Positions 1-7,338 of a stretch of 37,241 nucleotides of DNA are shown piece by piece. Source of the DNA: Treponema sp. J25. GTDB lineage: Bacteria > Spirochaetota > Spirochaetia > Treponematales > Breznakiellaceae. Numbering within the stretch: the first letter of the stretch is position 1; each line of letters opens with the position of its first letter. The notes beneath the pieces are model-generated. The model was given only the letters and a program-made list of their open reading frames with translations, was not told the origin of the DNA and did not search any database. Made by a program: the position numbers and the translations under genes. The stretch lies in assembly GCF_004343725.1 (NCBI RefSeq), contig NZ_PTQW01000054.1, forward strand, positions 1 through 37,241, written 5' to 3'.

Positions 1-1
1 T

Positions 2-43
2 GCGGTTTTTAGAGGTGCCCTAAGGAAAAATTTTACGAAATGA
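2..43 (+). CDS. possible 3' end of an upstream gene (partial)
   Basis: Reading frame 2 is open from the left edge and closes with a TGA whose first bases overlap the ATG of the next gene (ATGA). The other two forward frames stop within the first 25 bases. An ATGA overlap is typical of translationally coupled partners, so the next gene may be the second member of a pair. Only 13 codons are visible, so the open frame could be chance. Confidence 0.25.
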   Translation, partial: AVFRGALRKNFTK

Positions 44-750
44 TAGAAAAAATAGACTGTGAAATCGACGATGGAAAATATTTACATCCAGGCGAGATAT
101 TACATTATTTTAATATTATGGCTATATTTTCAAATTGGAAGTTGTTGCCAAGAACAGTAGATGAAGTTAAGCGTAAAGTATTAGATGTAATAGAAAGACA
201 TAAAAAACAAATTATGCCGATTGATGATTGGGGTGAATTAGCAATGTCCTACGGTGGTTGGGCGTATTCTGATGAAATCACAGAAATAGCTGAAATAAAA
301 AAAATATTAAAAGATATCTCAAAAGAAAATTATGACGAATTAATTAAAATTCAGATAAAAGAGGATATTGAGAATATGGATAAAGATGTTAAGGAATTCT
401 GTAGAGGACTAATTCATATTAATGGTAATAATAAGTATTATAGGAAGCCGTTTCTTAAACTAGTTGATATAGATTTCTTTTATAATAAAATGTGTTCATT
501 ATCACTAAAAGACCAAGAATTGATTATATATTCACTTGAAGAAAGATATAGGAAAAAATATAGCAATGGAGAATTATACCAGGAATATCGTGATGATTTG
601 CAAAATTTGATTAATCTTACTCAGAAATATAAAAATAGCATTGGAAGTATTGAATATAATCCAATTGAATTCATAAAGAAAAATATAGCTGATTCTTTAG
701 AATCTTTAGTTGAGTACTTTCACGAGAAAACACGCCCTCTGCCAGAATAG
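40..750 (+). CDS. hypothetical protein, AT-rich accessory gene
   Basis: A 236-residue protein that I do not recognise as a member of a named family. It is rich in Lys, Glu, Ile and Asn, has no signal peptide or membrane helix, and looks like a soluble, mostly helical cytoplasmic protein. Charged helices run from about residue 75 to 115 and from about 160 to 200. The gene is markedly AT-rich compared with the core genes of the window, like the toxin-antitoxin and exported-protein genes that follow, which suggests acquired DNA. The ATG overlaps the TGA of a frame running in from the left edge; an AAGGA lies rather far upstream (spacing about 13), so translational coupling is plausible. A longer reading frame upstream is excluded by an in-frame TAG at position 10. 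It may be the second gene of a defence or toxin-antitoxin pair, but nothing in the sequence proves this. Confidence 0.6.
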   Translation: MIEKIDCEIDDGKYLHPGEILHYFNIMAIFSNWKLLPRTVDEVKRKVLDVIERHKKQIMPIDDWGELAMSYGGWAYSDEITEIAEIKKILKDISKENYDELIKIQIKEDIENMDKDVKEFCRGLIHINGNNKYYRKPFLKLVDIDFFYNKMCSLSLKDQELIIYSLEERYRKKYSNGELYQEYRDDLQNLINLTQKYKNSIGSIEYNPIEFIKKNIADSLESLVEYFHEKTRPLPE

Positions 751-1052
751 AAGTCACCTACATTAAGTGTTCTGGGAGGTGACGTATGGCTCGGTATAGT
801 GCGCAGACCCTCTTCCCGTAGCAATTTGAGTATCGTGGGGACATTCACGGGAAAGACGAGTCTCCGTCGAAGCCGGAAGCCTCTTCCCTTTTCCAGCATG
901 CTCCAAATTTTTTTGCCGTTTGCGGGAGTTTTATCTGTGCCCGGGATTTTATGATTCTGGGGCTTTTATAGGGCGAGGACTAAGTTTAACAAACCCTATC
1001 CTGTTCTGCTCTTCATCCTGTATTCTACCCCTGTCCGTTGGATCGTAAGAGC
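751..1052. other. 302-bp intergenic stretch without a recognisable gene
   Basis: It separates two accessory modules. A 7-bp inverted repeat (GTCACCT 753-759 with AGGTGAC 777-783, 17-base loop) follows the first gene but has no T-run. A short ATG frame at 786 stops after 11 codons, and the following 50 open codons resemble no family I recognise. The base composition is higher in GC than in the flanking accessory genes. This could be decayed coding DNA, but no parent gene could be identified. Confidence 0.4.
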
Positions 1053-1472
1053 TCATGGTTTGATATGGACACCTAATTCAGATAAATAGAGCACCAGGGA
1101 CTGCCATCCCTCTTCTGCAATCGACCTTAGGATAGCCATATCCATCATCTGATATTCGTGGATTGCAATATTCCGAAATCCAACCATAGCAACCATTTTC
1201 TGGGCTGTTGCCTGAGAGATTTTGTTGTTTTTCGCCAATATTCTAAAAGCCTCTGCACTTGTTTGTGGAATACCCAGACGATTAACAGCACAAAGATGGA
1301 TTGCCAAATCTATGGCAGCCTGACAGGCCCGTTCTATATTTAAAGTTAGGGCATCAATATGAGTATATTGAGTTAAGGTCGGATCCATACGATACTCTTC
1401 GAGGACTCTGCGTAATGACCGTTCTATAATTGCGGCCTTATTCAAAACGATATCATCTATTTCTATAGGCAT
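1053..1472 (-). CDS. hepT: HepT-like HEPN RNase toxin
   Basis: A 139-residue HEPN-fold protein of the HepT (DUF86) family, the toxin of type VII HepT/MntA pairs. Family knowledge: HepT is an RNase that is silenced when its partner MntA adds AMP to the Tyr of the motif. The HEPN signature RX4HXY is intact near residue 105 (R-N-I-A-I-H-E-Y), so both the catalytic Arg/His and the modifiable Tyr are present. The start at 1472 is preferred because a GGAAGGA ribosome site lies just upstream; an ATG at 1496 has no such site. The gene overlaps the 3' end of the upstream antitoxin gene by 20 bp, so the two are probably translated together from one transcript. The region beyond its stop is non-coding. 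Confidence 0.88.
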   Translation of the reverse strand: MPIEIDDIVLNKAAIIERSLRRVLEEYRMDPTLTQYTHIDALTLNIERACQAAIDLAIHLCAVNRLGIPQTSAEAFRILAKNNKISQATAQKMVAMVGFRNIAIHEYQMMDMAILRSIAEEGWQSLVLYLSELGVHIKP

Positions 1473-1851
1473 GTAAAAGTTCCTTCCGTTCCTCATTAAA
1501 CCAGAGATACATACTGAGAAGTGTTGTTTCCATCAGCTGGACATATAAGGGGTTTTTCATGAAAAGGCGTGCGCCCTTTTCTAGAACCTGTCGAGAATAA
1601 ACCAGGTTTGCCGAAGAGAGAAGCCCCATATCCACCGACCGGCCCAATTCATAGGAGAGCCTTCCCGCCAGTTCTGCCCTATCAAGACTGGTAAAAGATA
1701 AACCCTGCACCGGCAGGATGGCCACATCGATATCACTGTCAGGTCTCATACGACCACTGGCGGCACTTCCCAGAAGATAGGCCGCGGCAATCCTTTCGTC
1801 TTGCCAGAGCAGAGCTTTAAGTTGTATCAATGTCTGTTTGGGAAGCTTCAT
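1453..1851 (-). CDS. mntA: MntA-like minimal nucleotidyltransferase antitoxin
   Basis: A 132-residue minimal nucleotidyltransferase. The family motif GSX10DXD is complete near residue 28 (GSAASGRMRPD then S-D-I-D), giving the two metal-binding Asp residues. Family knowledge: MntA adenylylates the Tyr of the HepT HEPN motif and so neutralises the RNase. It precedes hepT and overlaps it by 20 bp, the standard order. The start at 1851 fits the family's N-terminus (MKLPKQT); an in-frame ATG at 1893 would add 14 hydrophobic residues and is less likely. Neither start has a close Shine-Dalgarno: GGAAAGG lies about 19 bases upstream of 1851, and a TATACT sits about 10 bases upstream, so the message may be very short-leadered. 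Confidence 0.87.
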   Translation of the reverse strand: MKLPKQTLIQLKALLWQDERIAAAYLLGSAASGRMRPDSDIDVAILPVQGLSFTSLDRAELAGRLSYELGRSVDMGLLSSANLVYSRQVLEKGARLFMKNPLYVQLMETTLLSMYLWFNEERKELLHAYRNR

Positions 1852-1951
1852 AAAACTAGTATAAAAAAAACCTTTCCATAAAGCAAGGAGCATGCAGAAA
1901 ACTCTTGATGACCCTTTAAGATATAGGGCGCCCCTTATGGAGAAGTTCCCC

Positions 1952-1977
1952 GTGGTACCATGTCTGTTTAAGGAACA
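1952..1977 (+). repeat. dispersed palindromic motif, copy A (ahead of mazEF)
   Basis: GGTACCATGTCTGTTT followed by AAGGAACA. The 17-base core at 1961-1977 (TGTCTGTTTAAGGAACA) matches the cores at 2708-2724 and 18441-18457 apart from two bases. It ends 67 bp before the mazE start codon and 20 bp before the mazEF -35 box. It lies between the divergent mntA and mazE genes, so it could serve either. Confidence 0.7.
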
Positions 1978-1997
1978 GTAAGATAAACAGTGTATAC

Positions 1998-2026
1998 TTG
2001 ACTAAAAAATATACATTGTATATCCT
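1998..2026 (+). promoter_or_regulatory. mazEF promoter and palindromic operator
   Basis: TTGACT (1998-2003) and TATCCT (2021-2026) are spaced by 17 bp. A perfect palindrome TATACATTGTATA (2010-2022) covers the spacer and the -10 edge, and GTATAC (1992-1997) touches the -35 box. MazE-type antitoxins bind palindromes at their own promoters, so autorepression here is a reasonable inference. Confidence 0.6.
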
Positions 2027-2044
2027 TTATTGAGGAGGTTAAGT

Positions 2045-2278
2045 ATGCAGACGGTAGTACAAAAGTGGGGAAACAGTCTCGGAATACGTATCCCTGCTCT
2101 TTATGTGAAAGAATTTAACTTGGAAAAAGGGAGTTTTGTTGAAATTACCGAAGAAGATGGTAAAATTATAATACATCCACCTAAAAAAACACTAACAGAT
2201 TTGCTTTCAAAAGTTACCGATGAAAACAAGCATTCAGCAATTGAGACTGGGTCTTCTGTAGGAAATGAAGAATGGTAA
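2045..2278 (+). CDS. mazE: MazE-like antitoxin (AbrB/SpoVT fold)
   Basis: A 77-residue antitoxin with an N-terminal swapped-hairpin AbrB domain (QKWGNSLGIRIP near residues 6-17, the MazE signature) and an acidic, flexible C-terminal tail, which in this family wraps around the toxin. The start at 2045 is fixed by GAGGAGGT at 2033-2040; an ATG at 2030 upstream would place that site inside the gene. Its last codons overlap the mazF start (ATGGTAA, 7 bp), giving translational coupling. It is AT-rich and lies between copies A and B of the dispersed palindrome. Expected role: neutralise MazF and, with it, repress the promoter whose palindrome lies at 2010-2022. Confidence 0.9.
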   Translation: MQTVVQKWGNSLGIRIPALYVKEFNLEKGSFVEITEEDGKIIIHPPKKTLTDLLSKVTDENKHSAIETGSSVGNEEW

Positions 2279-2610
2279 AAAAATATGTTCCTGACCAGGG
2301 AGATATTGTTTGGCTTGATTTTAATTCTCAGCAAGGACATGAACAGAAAGGTCGTAGACCCGCACTTGTTCTTTCATTTAAAGAATATAATGAAAAGATT
2401 GGATTAGCAATCTTTTGCCCTATTACTAGTAAAATAAAAGGATATCCTTTTGAAGTTGAAGTTGTGGGAGAGAAAATAAAGGGATGTGTACTGAGCGATC
2501 AAATAAAAAGTCTTGATTGGACAGTAAGAAATATTGAATATATCGAAAAAATTAAAAACGAAAAACTTGAAGAAGTAATAAATACAGTGCTCTTAATAAT
2601 AAAAAGATAA
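2272..2610 (+). CDS. mazF: MazF endoribonuclease toxin
   Basis: A 112-residue PemK/MazF toxin that closely follows the E. coli MazF pattern: YVPDQGDIVWLDF at the N-terminus, the HEQKGRRPALVLS segment carrying the conserved Arg, then CPITSKIKGYPFEV with the catalytic-loop Thr/Ser, and LSDQIKSLDW near residue 80. Family knowledge: these enzymes cut single-stranded mRNA at short sequences when the antitoxin is degraded. The length is full and no key residue appears to be missing, so it should be active. Its start lies within the end of mazE. The 3' side leads into a segment with inverted repeats (2643-2726). Confidence 0.93.
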   Translation: MVKKYVPDQGDIVWLDFNSQQGHEQKGRRPALVLSFKEYNEKIGLAIFCPITSKIKGYPFEVEVVGEKIKGCVLSDQIKSLDWTVRNIEYIEKIKNEKLEEVINTVLLIIKR

Positions 2611-2642
2611 AGCTGTATTTCTATTCCCCAGATGGCGTATTC

Positions 2643-2726
2643 CATGTTCTGCAAAATAGAGATCACTTCGATTAGCTGTAAAAGGAGATGACGCCAGGCG
2701 GGGAATATGTCTGTTTACAGAACATG
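2643..2726. repeat. 84-bp segment bounded by 9-bp inverted repeats (MITE-like)
   Basis: CATGTTCTG at 2643-2651 is repeated as its exact reverse complement CAGAACATG at 2718-2726. The right arm is part of copy B of the dispersed palindrome. There is no reading frame of interest inside. It may be a miniature inverted-repeat element, or the arms may just reflect two half-sites of the same DNA-binding motif. Confidence 0.4.
2708..2724 (+). repeat. dispersed palindromic motif, copy B (ahead of exported protein)
   Basis: TGTCTGTTTACAGAACA, identical over all 17 bases to the copy at 18441-18457. It ends 67 bp before the start codon at 2792, matching the spacing at mazE and vapB. Confidence 0.75.
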
Positions 2727-2743
2727 TTTAAACAAATCTTAGA

Positions 2744-2772
2744 TGGATGCCATGTGCCCGGTGTGATATACT
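2744..2772 (+). promoter_or_regulatory. candidate promoter of the exported protein gene
   Basis: TATACT at 2767-2772 is preceded by TG one base upstream (extended -10). The matching -35 position (2744-2749, TGGATG) is poor, so a helper protein bound at the palindrome upstream is conceivable. The ribosome site AAGGAGG lies at 2781-2787. Confidence 0.45.
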
Positions 2773-2791
2773 ATACAAAAAAGGAGGACAT

Positions 2792-3892
2792 ATGAAAACA
2801 AAAAATCTTGTTTTATTTTTGATGTTTCTATCTGTTATGGCATTCTCAGAAAGCATTAGTTTGAGAAATACGCTAATAGATCCATTCCTAGTCTATTTTG
2901 AAAAGTATAATTATCACATAATTAGTTATTTTACAAATCATGAGAAATATGAATGTATTGAAGCGATGATTAAAAATGCAAATAATATTAGAATTATATT
3001 AACATATAAAGATAAAACACAAATAGATTACCTGAATAATGAAGCTGTATTTCTTTCAATGAAAGAAGAATCAAAGAATCGAACTATTATATTCACACCA
3101 ATAGAATGTAAATTAGATACAAAGAAAGCTAAACCGGAAATATCTATTAATTTTACTACCAATGATAAAGAGTCGGTTTCTTGGTTTTTTCAATGTGTTG
3201 ATAAACCTTCAGAAAAGTATGGCGGTCTAGTTAATCCCCAAGGACACTCTGAACATACCTCTTTCCCAATAATGTATCGTGAGAAAAGTACGCTTGGAAG
3301 TAAAAATGTCAAACTAACCATTGATAATAAAGTAATGAATATTCCTGTGGAAATTAATAAAGCACCATTTTTTGTAGCATTAAAAAGTTACTATTCAGAA
3401 TCATTTTTAATGGGTATAATCCGCACATCAAATGATCCGGTTTGTTTTCTAACAAATTCTATTCTCCTGACCAATGATGAGACCCTGATGTATAAATTGG
3501 GCGAAAAAACACTTTCGTATAAAATAGGTATTGATAATAATCAGATTATTATGAGAGGTAATAATTGTCTAATACATGCTACAGTAGTCAAGAACGAAAT
3601 GGTAATAAATAGTATTCATTATTTTTTAAAAGAGAATAATAATGATACCCTTGTGTTGAATTTTTCACCGGGATTATGTTTGTCTGGTATTGCTGGTACA
3701 GAAACATCTTTCTCAATAGATATTAATAAATATAAAAATATTATTACAGGTGTGGTTAAAATAACAAATGATAAGAATGAAATAAGGTATATGTTAACTC
3801 CAAGAACACCTGATTGGGCTTCAAGAAGATTAGCTACTATACATATGATTTTTAACAACGATGATGCAAAACGTATAGCGGAAATTGAGTAA
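2792..3892 (+). CDS. exported protein of unknown function
   Basis: A 366-residue protein beginning with a classic Sec signal peptide: KTK, then a hydrophobic stretch LVLFLMFLSVMAF, then a small-residue cleavage region near residues 19-21. No lipobox Cys follows, so a periplasmic or secreted fate is likelier than a lipoprotein. The mature part is Asn/Lys/Ile-rich with no transmembrane helix and looks beta-rich. I do not recognise a family. The start at 2792 is chosen because AAGGAGG lies 4 bases upstream and the signal peptide begins there; an ATG at 2747 would place charged residues and the ribosome site inside the gene. The gene is strongly AT-rich like mazEF and stands alone, with its own promoter and the dispersed palindrome upstream. 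It runs convergently to the pseudouridine synthase gene. Confidence 0.7.
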   Translation: MKTKNLVLFLMFLSVMAFSESISLRNTLIDPFLVYFEKYNYHIISYFTNHEKYECIEAMIKNANNIRIILTYKDKTQIDYLNNEAVFLSMKEESKNRTIIFTPIECKLDTKKAKPEISINFTTNDKESVSWFFQCVDKPSEKYGGLVNPQGHSEHTSFPIMYREKSTLGSKNVKLTIDNKVMNIPVEINKAPFFVALKSYYSESFLMGIIRTSNDPVCFLTNSILLTNDETLMYKLGEKTLSYKIGIDNNQIIMRGNNCLIHATVVKNEMVINSIHYFLKENNNDTLVLNFSPGLCLSGIAGTETSFSIDINKYKNIITGVVKITNDKNEIRYMLTPRTPDWASRRLATIHMIFNNDDAKRIAEIE

Positions 3893-3949
3893 TGTTTTTG
3901 CGTGACATGTATTGTAAGCCATATCCGCCCTCCTGCCTTGCGCTACAAC

Positions 3950-4693
3950 TTAAAAAGACAGGGGTTCGAAGGTTCTTCCCAGTTTTTCTATCTGTCGGGC
4001 TGCGGCGGAGAAATCTTTGTGGAGGGGGGCGGACCACGAAAGGCCTTTCTCGGGAATGGCGAGCTTCCAGGCGTGGAGGGCCAGGCGGTCAATAAGGGGC
4101 TGTTCGTTGTGGGGATCCCCTTTCCAGCCAGGTTTAAGCGCAGAAAGCCGCAGCCCTTCTCCCTGTCCGTACAGGGCATCTCCTACCAGGGGAAGTCCCA
4201 GGGCGGCAAGGTGAACCCGGATCTGATGGGTCCGGCCGGTATGGGGGCGAGCAAGGATAAGGCTATAGGTGCCCGCGTAGGCAAGGAGGGTAAAATCGGT
4301 GCGGGATGCTTTCCCGCGGGCCTTATCAATAATCGTTCGATGTTGTTTATCGCCGGCAGGGAGCAGGGGAAGTTCACAGGTATAGCTTTGCCAGGTGGGT
4401 TTCCCGCAGGCTATGGCAAGGTACTGCTTTTCTATCTCCCGCTGCTCAAAAAGCATCGTATACTGCCGATGGGCCTCCGGGGTTTTGGCGAACAACACAA
4501 GCCCTGAAGTGTCTCGATCAAGCCGATGCACCACGTAGAGTTTTTCTAATGCTAAATCCTGGGCAAGTTTTTTCCCCAGGTGAATCTTGTCCTTTTCCCA
4601 TCGTTCGGCAATAACGGGGATACCGCTTTTTTTGGAGACCACCACAATCTCCGTATCTTCGTATATAAGGGTGTAATCCGGGAGGTCCTTCAT
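3950..4693 (-). CDS. RluA-family 23S rRNA/tRNA pseudouridine synthase
   Basis: A 247-residue RluA-family enzyme that isomerises uridine to pseudouridine in structural RNA. The catalytic motif HRLDRDTSG lies at residues 56-64, with the nucleophilic Asp at 59. The later family motifs are also present: RPHTGRTHQIRVHLAALGLPLVGD near residues 150-173 and LHAWKL near 210. There is no N-terminal S4 domain, as in the short RluA/RluE-like members, so the exact target uridine cannot be assigned. A good AGGAG site precedes the ATG. The gene starts only 9 bp after the stop of the MFS-HEAT gene on the same strand and is probably cotranscribed with it. Confidence 0.9.
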   Translation of the reverse strand: MKDLPDYTLIYEDTEIVVVSKKSGIPVIAERWEKDKIHLGKKLAQDLALEKLYVVHRLDRDTSGLVLFAKTPEAHRQYTMLFEQREIEKQYLAIACGKPTWQSYTCELPLLPAGDKQHRTIIDKARGKASRTDFTLLAYAGTYSLILARPHTGRTHQIRVHLAALGLPLVGDALYGQGEGLRLSALKPGWKGDPHNEQPLIDRLALHAWKLAIPEKGLSWSAPLHKDFSAAARQIEKLGRTFEPLSF

Positions 4694-4702
4694 GGTTTTC
4701 TC

Positions 4703-7057
4703 CTACGAGTTGTCGATAAAATAGGCGAGCAAGAGAGAGATAAGGGTGGCGCTTTCCCGGGACAGGCTCTTGCCAGAATTCAAAATTCCTTCGGTGGCCA
4801 TGATAAGATACAGAAACGTGGCCAGGCCTGGATCCACCCGCTGGGCAAGCTGATAGGCCTCTTCCTCTGTGCGGGACGATCCTATAAACTGGCGAACATA
4901 GTACCGGGATATATCCAGCATCCCTTTCAGGGCTTCCAGGCTTTGCTCGTTTTCAAGCTGTTGCTGAATTGTCTGTATTTTTGCTCGATACTGTTGTTTT
5001 ATCTCTTTTTTCTTTTCTTTTGCAGAAACCCCCGAATACAGGAGACTTTTCTTGTGGCTCTGGAGGTCTAGGCGCTTAAAGAGCTGGGCAACCCGGCGGG
5101 CCACCGCAGAGGAAGAACCGCTGATGTAGGCATAAAATTTGCCATTGGGGCCCAGGAGGTTACTGAGGGCCATGGCATATTGGGTGCGAAGGCCGGGGTT
5201 AGATTCCTCTATAAGACGATGAAAAATATACTCCAGGGCCTCGTAATTTCCCAGCCGGCTGGCGGCTTCTATAGCGGTTGCCCGCAGGGCTTCGGGAATG
5301 TCCTCCCGTTGGCAATAGGCGGTGATCAGTTTTCGGGCCTCTTCGGTGCCGATGTCTCCCAGGGCCTGGAGGCAGGCCTCTTTCATTTCTTCGGAATGGC
5401 TTTTTTCTAAGGCCTCGGTAAGGGCAGGCACCGCCTGGGGATCTCGGATTTTGCCAAGCGCCCGGGCTGCGATGATCCGCATATAGGGGCTGGGATCGTG
5501 GAGTTTTTGAATAAGATGGGGGACCGCCCAGGGGGAGCGCAGTCGCCCCAGGGCTCGGGCCGCTTCTTCTCGAATTTCCGGATAGGGGTCTTCCAGACGG
5601 GCAATGATTTCCTGAAGGGCTAGCTCCCCGGTGGCTGCTTCGATAGAACGAAGGGCCTCTTCGGTTCGGGAGGGATCTTCGGTTCCACTTAAGGTTTCTA
5701 TATATGAATAGGTTTTTATGATACCGGGATTAACGAGCCGCCCCATGACAAAATCAAGCCCCTGGTCGTACGAACCCCGTACCCGACTAATAATAAAGGC
5801 AGAAAACACCACCATCACAATGGAAAGGAGTTGCACCACATGAAAGGATTGAAAATGGAGCCCCATGAAGAAAAAGTGAAAGGGGGCAAGTAAATCGATG
5901 AGGTACCCCCCGACTAAGGAGCCCCCCGCAGAAATGAAGCCCACGATCATCATGTACCAGGCTACGTAGGAGAGCCGATTCTGCGTTGGGGCCAGGGAAA
6001 GCATCATCTGGTTAACCCCTTCCCAGAAGGCCGGGGCCAGGAGTCCCGCCAGAAGAGATATGAGGGGAAGCAAGAAAAAATAGGTCCGGGGAGTAAGGAA
6101 AAAGTACCCTATCCAGCTCAGCACATGGAGACAGCCCAGGACCACCACGGGTTTTCTCCCCCACTTATCCATGACGGTTCCCCAGAAGGGGGCCGTAACC
6201 ACCCACATAAGCTGGGAAATCACATACATCACCCCGAGCCAGGTGTTAGGCGCGTGGGCCCCCTGGGGATCCACCACGAAGGGAGCCTGAAAAGGCCCTA
6301 TCAAGTTGATAGAGAAGATGGCAAGGCCCGCGGCAAAAGAAAAACGGAGAAAGTCTCCGTTCTTAAAGGGTTCAAGAGCCTGCTGGGGAGTAAAATGAGG
6401 GGTCTCCGGATTAAGGGGTTCCGGAATAGGAATATTCAAAAGGAGATCCACCACTCCCGAAATAGCCCCAATGGCAAAAATCCCCCCATACACGATGAAC
6501 ACCCAGTTTTCTGGAACCAGGTCGAGCACCATGCTGGCAAGGAAAAACCATACAATGTTCGTAATGTTGATGATGGCGGAACGACGGAGGAAAAAGGCCC
6601 CCCGGATGTTCTCGGGAAAGAGATCGGCCACCCAGCTCCACCAGCCGGCAGAACTTATGTTCATGAAAAACCAGGAAATGGGCAAACTCACCATGATAAG
6701 CCGAATTCCCCAGGGCCGGTTGGCGGGATCTGTAGCCATGAAGGCACTTAAGGCAATACTCAGGGTTAAAAAACGATGGATGAGATGGGCGGTAATAAAG
6801 AAAGGTTTTTTTCGTTTACTGTAGCCGTAAATAAAAATTGCCAGGACCTGGAAAATTCCCGTAAGTTGGAGAATGGCCACGAGGGTTCCTAATTCGGAGG
6901 AACTTGCGCCGAGCCAATTTCGGAAAAATACGTTGAAAATAGGTTGGGGCGAGCAGACGATACCCCAGATAGTGGCAAGACAGCCCGTGATGGTGCTATA
7001 CATCATTGCCCGATTCAGTTGTTGCGGGGTTAATCTGGTACAGGAAGAAGAACTCAT
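4703..7057 (-). CDS. MFS transporter fused to HEAT-repeat C-terminal domain
   Basis: A 784-residue two-part protein. Residues about 18-426 form a polytopic membrane domain with roughly 12 hydrophobic helices and an MFS loop motif at residues 293-303 (GTVMDKWGRKP). Residues about 463-650 are soluble HEAT repeats with a recurrent pattern of P-x-x-R-x-x-A-A-x-A-L-G (for example IREEAARALGRL, MRIIAARALGKI, MKEACLQALGDI). A third, charged helical region follows (about 680-715, likely coiled coil) before a final hydrophobic helical bundle. Family knowledge: MFS proteins move small solutes and HEAT arrays bind proteins, so the fusion suggests a transporter with a scaffold or gating arm in the cytoplasm. 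The substrate is unknown. No strong ribosome site precedes 7057, so the start is uncertain; Met18 or Met19 are alternatives. The RluA-like gene follows 9 bp downstream. Confidence 0.82.
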   Translation of the reverse strand: MSSSSCTRLTPQQLNRAMMYSTITGCLATIWGIVCSPQPIFNVFFRNWLGASSSELGTLVAILQLTGIFQVLAIFIYGYSKRKKPFFITAHLIHRFLTLSIALSAFMATDPANRPWGIRLIMVSLPISWFFMNISSAGWWSWVADLFPENIRGAFFLRRSAIINITNIVWFFLASMVLDLVPENWVFIVYGGIFAIGAISGVVDLLLNIPIPEPLNPETPHFTPQQALEPFKNGDFLRFSFAAGLAIFSINLIGPFQAPFVVDPQGAHAPNTWLGVMYVISQLMWVVTAPFWGTVMDKWGRKPVVVLGCLHVLSWIGYFFLTPRTYFFLLPLISLLAGLLAPAFWEGVNQMMLSLAPTQNRLSYVAWYMMIVGFISAGGSLVGGYLIDLLAPFHFFFMGLHFQSFHVVQLLSIVMVVFSAFIISRVRGSYDQGLDFVMGRLVNPGIIKTYSYIETLSGTEDPSRTEEALRSIEAATGELALQEIIARLEDPYPEIREEAARALGRLRSPWAVPHLIQKLHDPSPYMRIIAARALGKIRDPQAVPALTEALEKSHSEEMKEACLQALGDIGTEEARKLITAYCQREDIPEALRATAIEAASRLGNYEALEYIFHRLIEESNPGLRTQYAMALSNLLGPNGKFYAYISGSSSAVARRVAQLFKRLDLQSHKKSLLYSGVSAKEKKKEIKQQYRAKIQTIQQQLENEQSLEALKGMLDISRYYVRQFIGSSRTEEEAYQLAQRVDPGLATFLYLIMATEGILNSGKSLSRESATLISLLLAYFIDNS

Positions 7058-7338
7058 AAAAAATACAGTAATCTGAGGGGCCCCCCTGCGTCTAGAGCAT
7101 CAACACCGGTTATTCCTCTGGGAAGAAAGAAGGCCGAAACAGGGTCCCTGTGAGCTAGGCTGCGAAAAGGAGTCCAACAGCCCCAACCAAGGGTGCGGGG
7201 AAAAGGGTGATAGTCCTTTGAATAAAGGAATTGTGATATGCGAGAAGGGCGCAGGGGTGGCCACCCGCCGGGCAAGCGCCTCAGGGGTGGCCCACGGAGC
7301 CGAAGGCTTCGGGGCCAGGGCGTCGGAAATCCGGCGGC
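7058..7338. other. GC-rich intergenic region with palindromes between pyrE and the MFS gene
   Basis: No gene seen. A perfect 12-bp palindrome GGGTGGCCACCC lies at 7255-7266. CAGGGGTGGCC occurs twice, at 7252-7262 and 7282-7292, and CCGAAGGCTTCGG (7300-7312) forms another hairpin just beyond the pyrE stop on the minus strand. These can fold in the pyrE 3' UTR. None has a T-run, so a Rho-independent terminator cannot be claimed. Confidence 0.45.

Noticed and set aside
3963-3972. GGTTCGAAGG, resembling a tRNA T-loop
   Set aside because: No acceptor, D or anticodon stem can be built around it, and it falls in the C-terminal codons of the pseudouridine synthase.
3902-4507. 201-codon plus-strand frame opposite the RluA-like gene
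   Set aside because: Antisense to a gene with intact catalytic motifs; its composition is that of a shadow frame.
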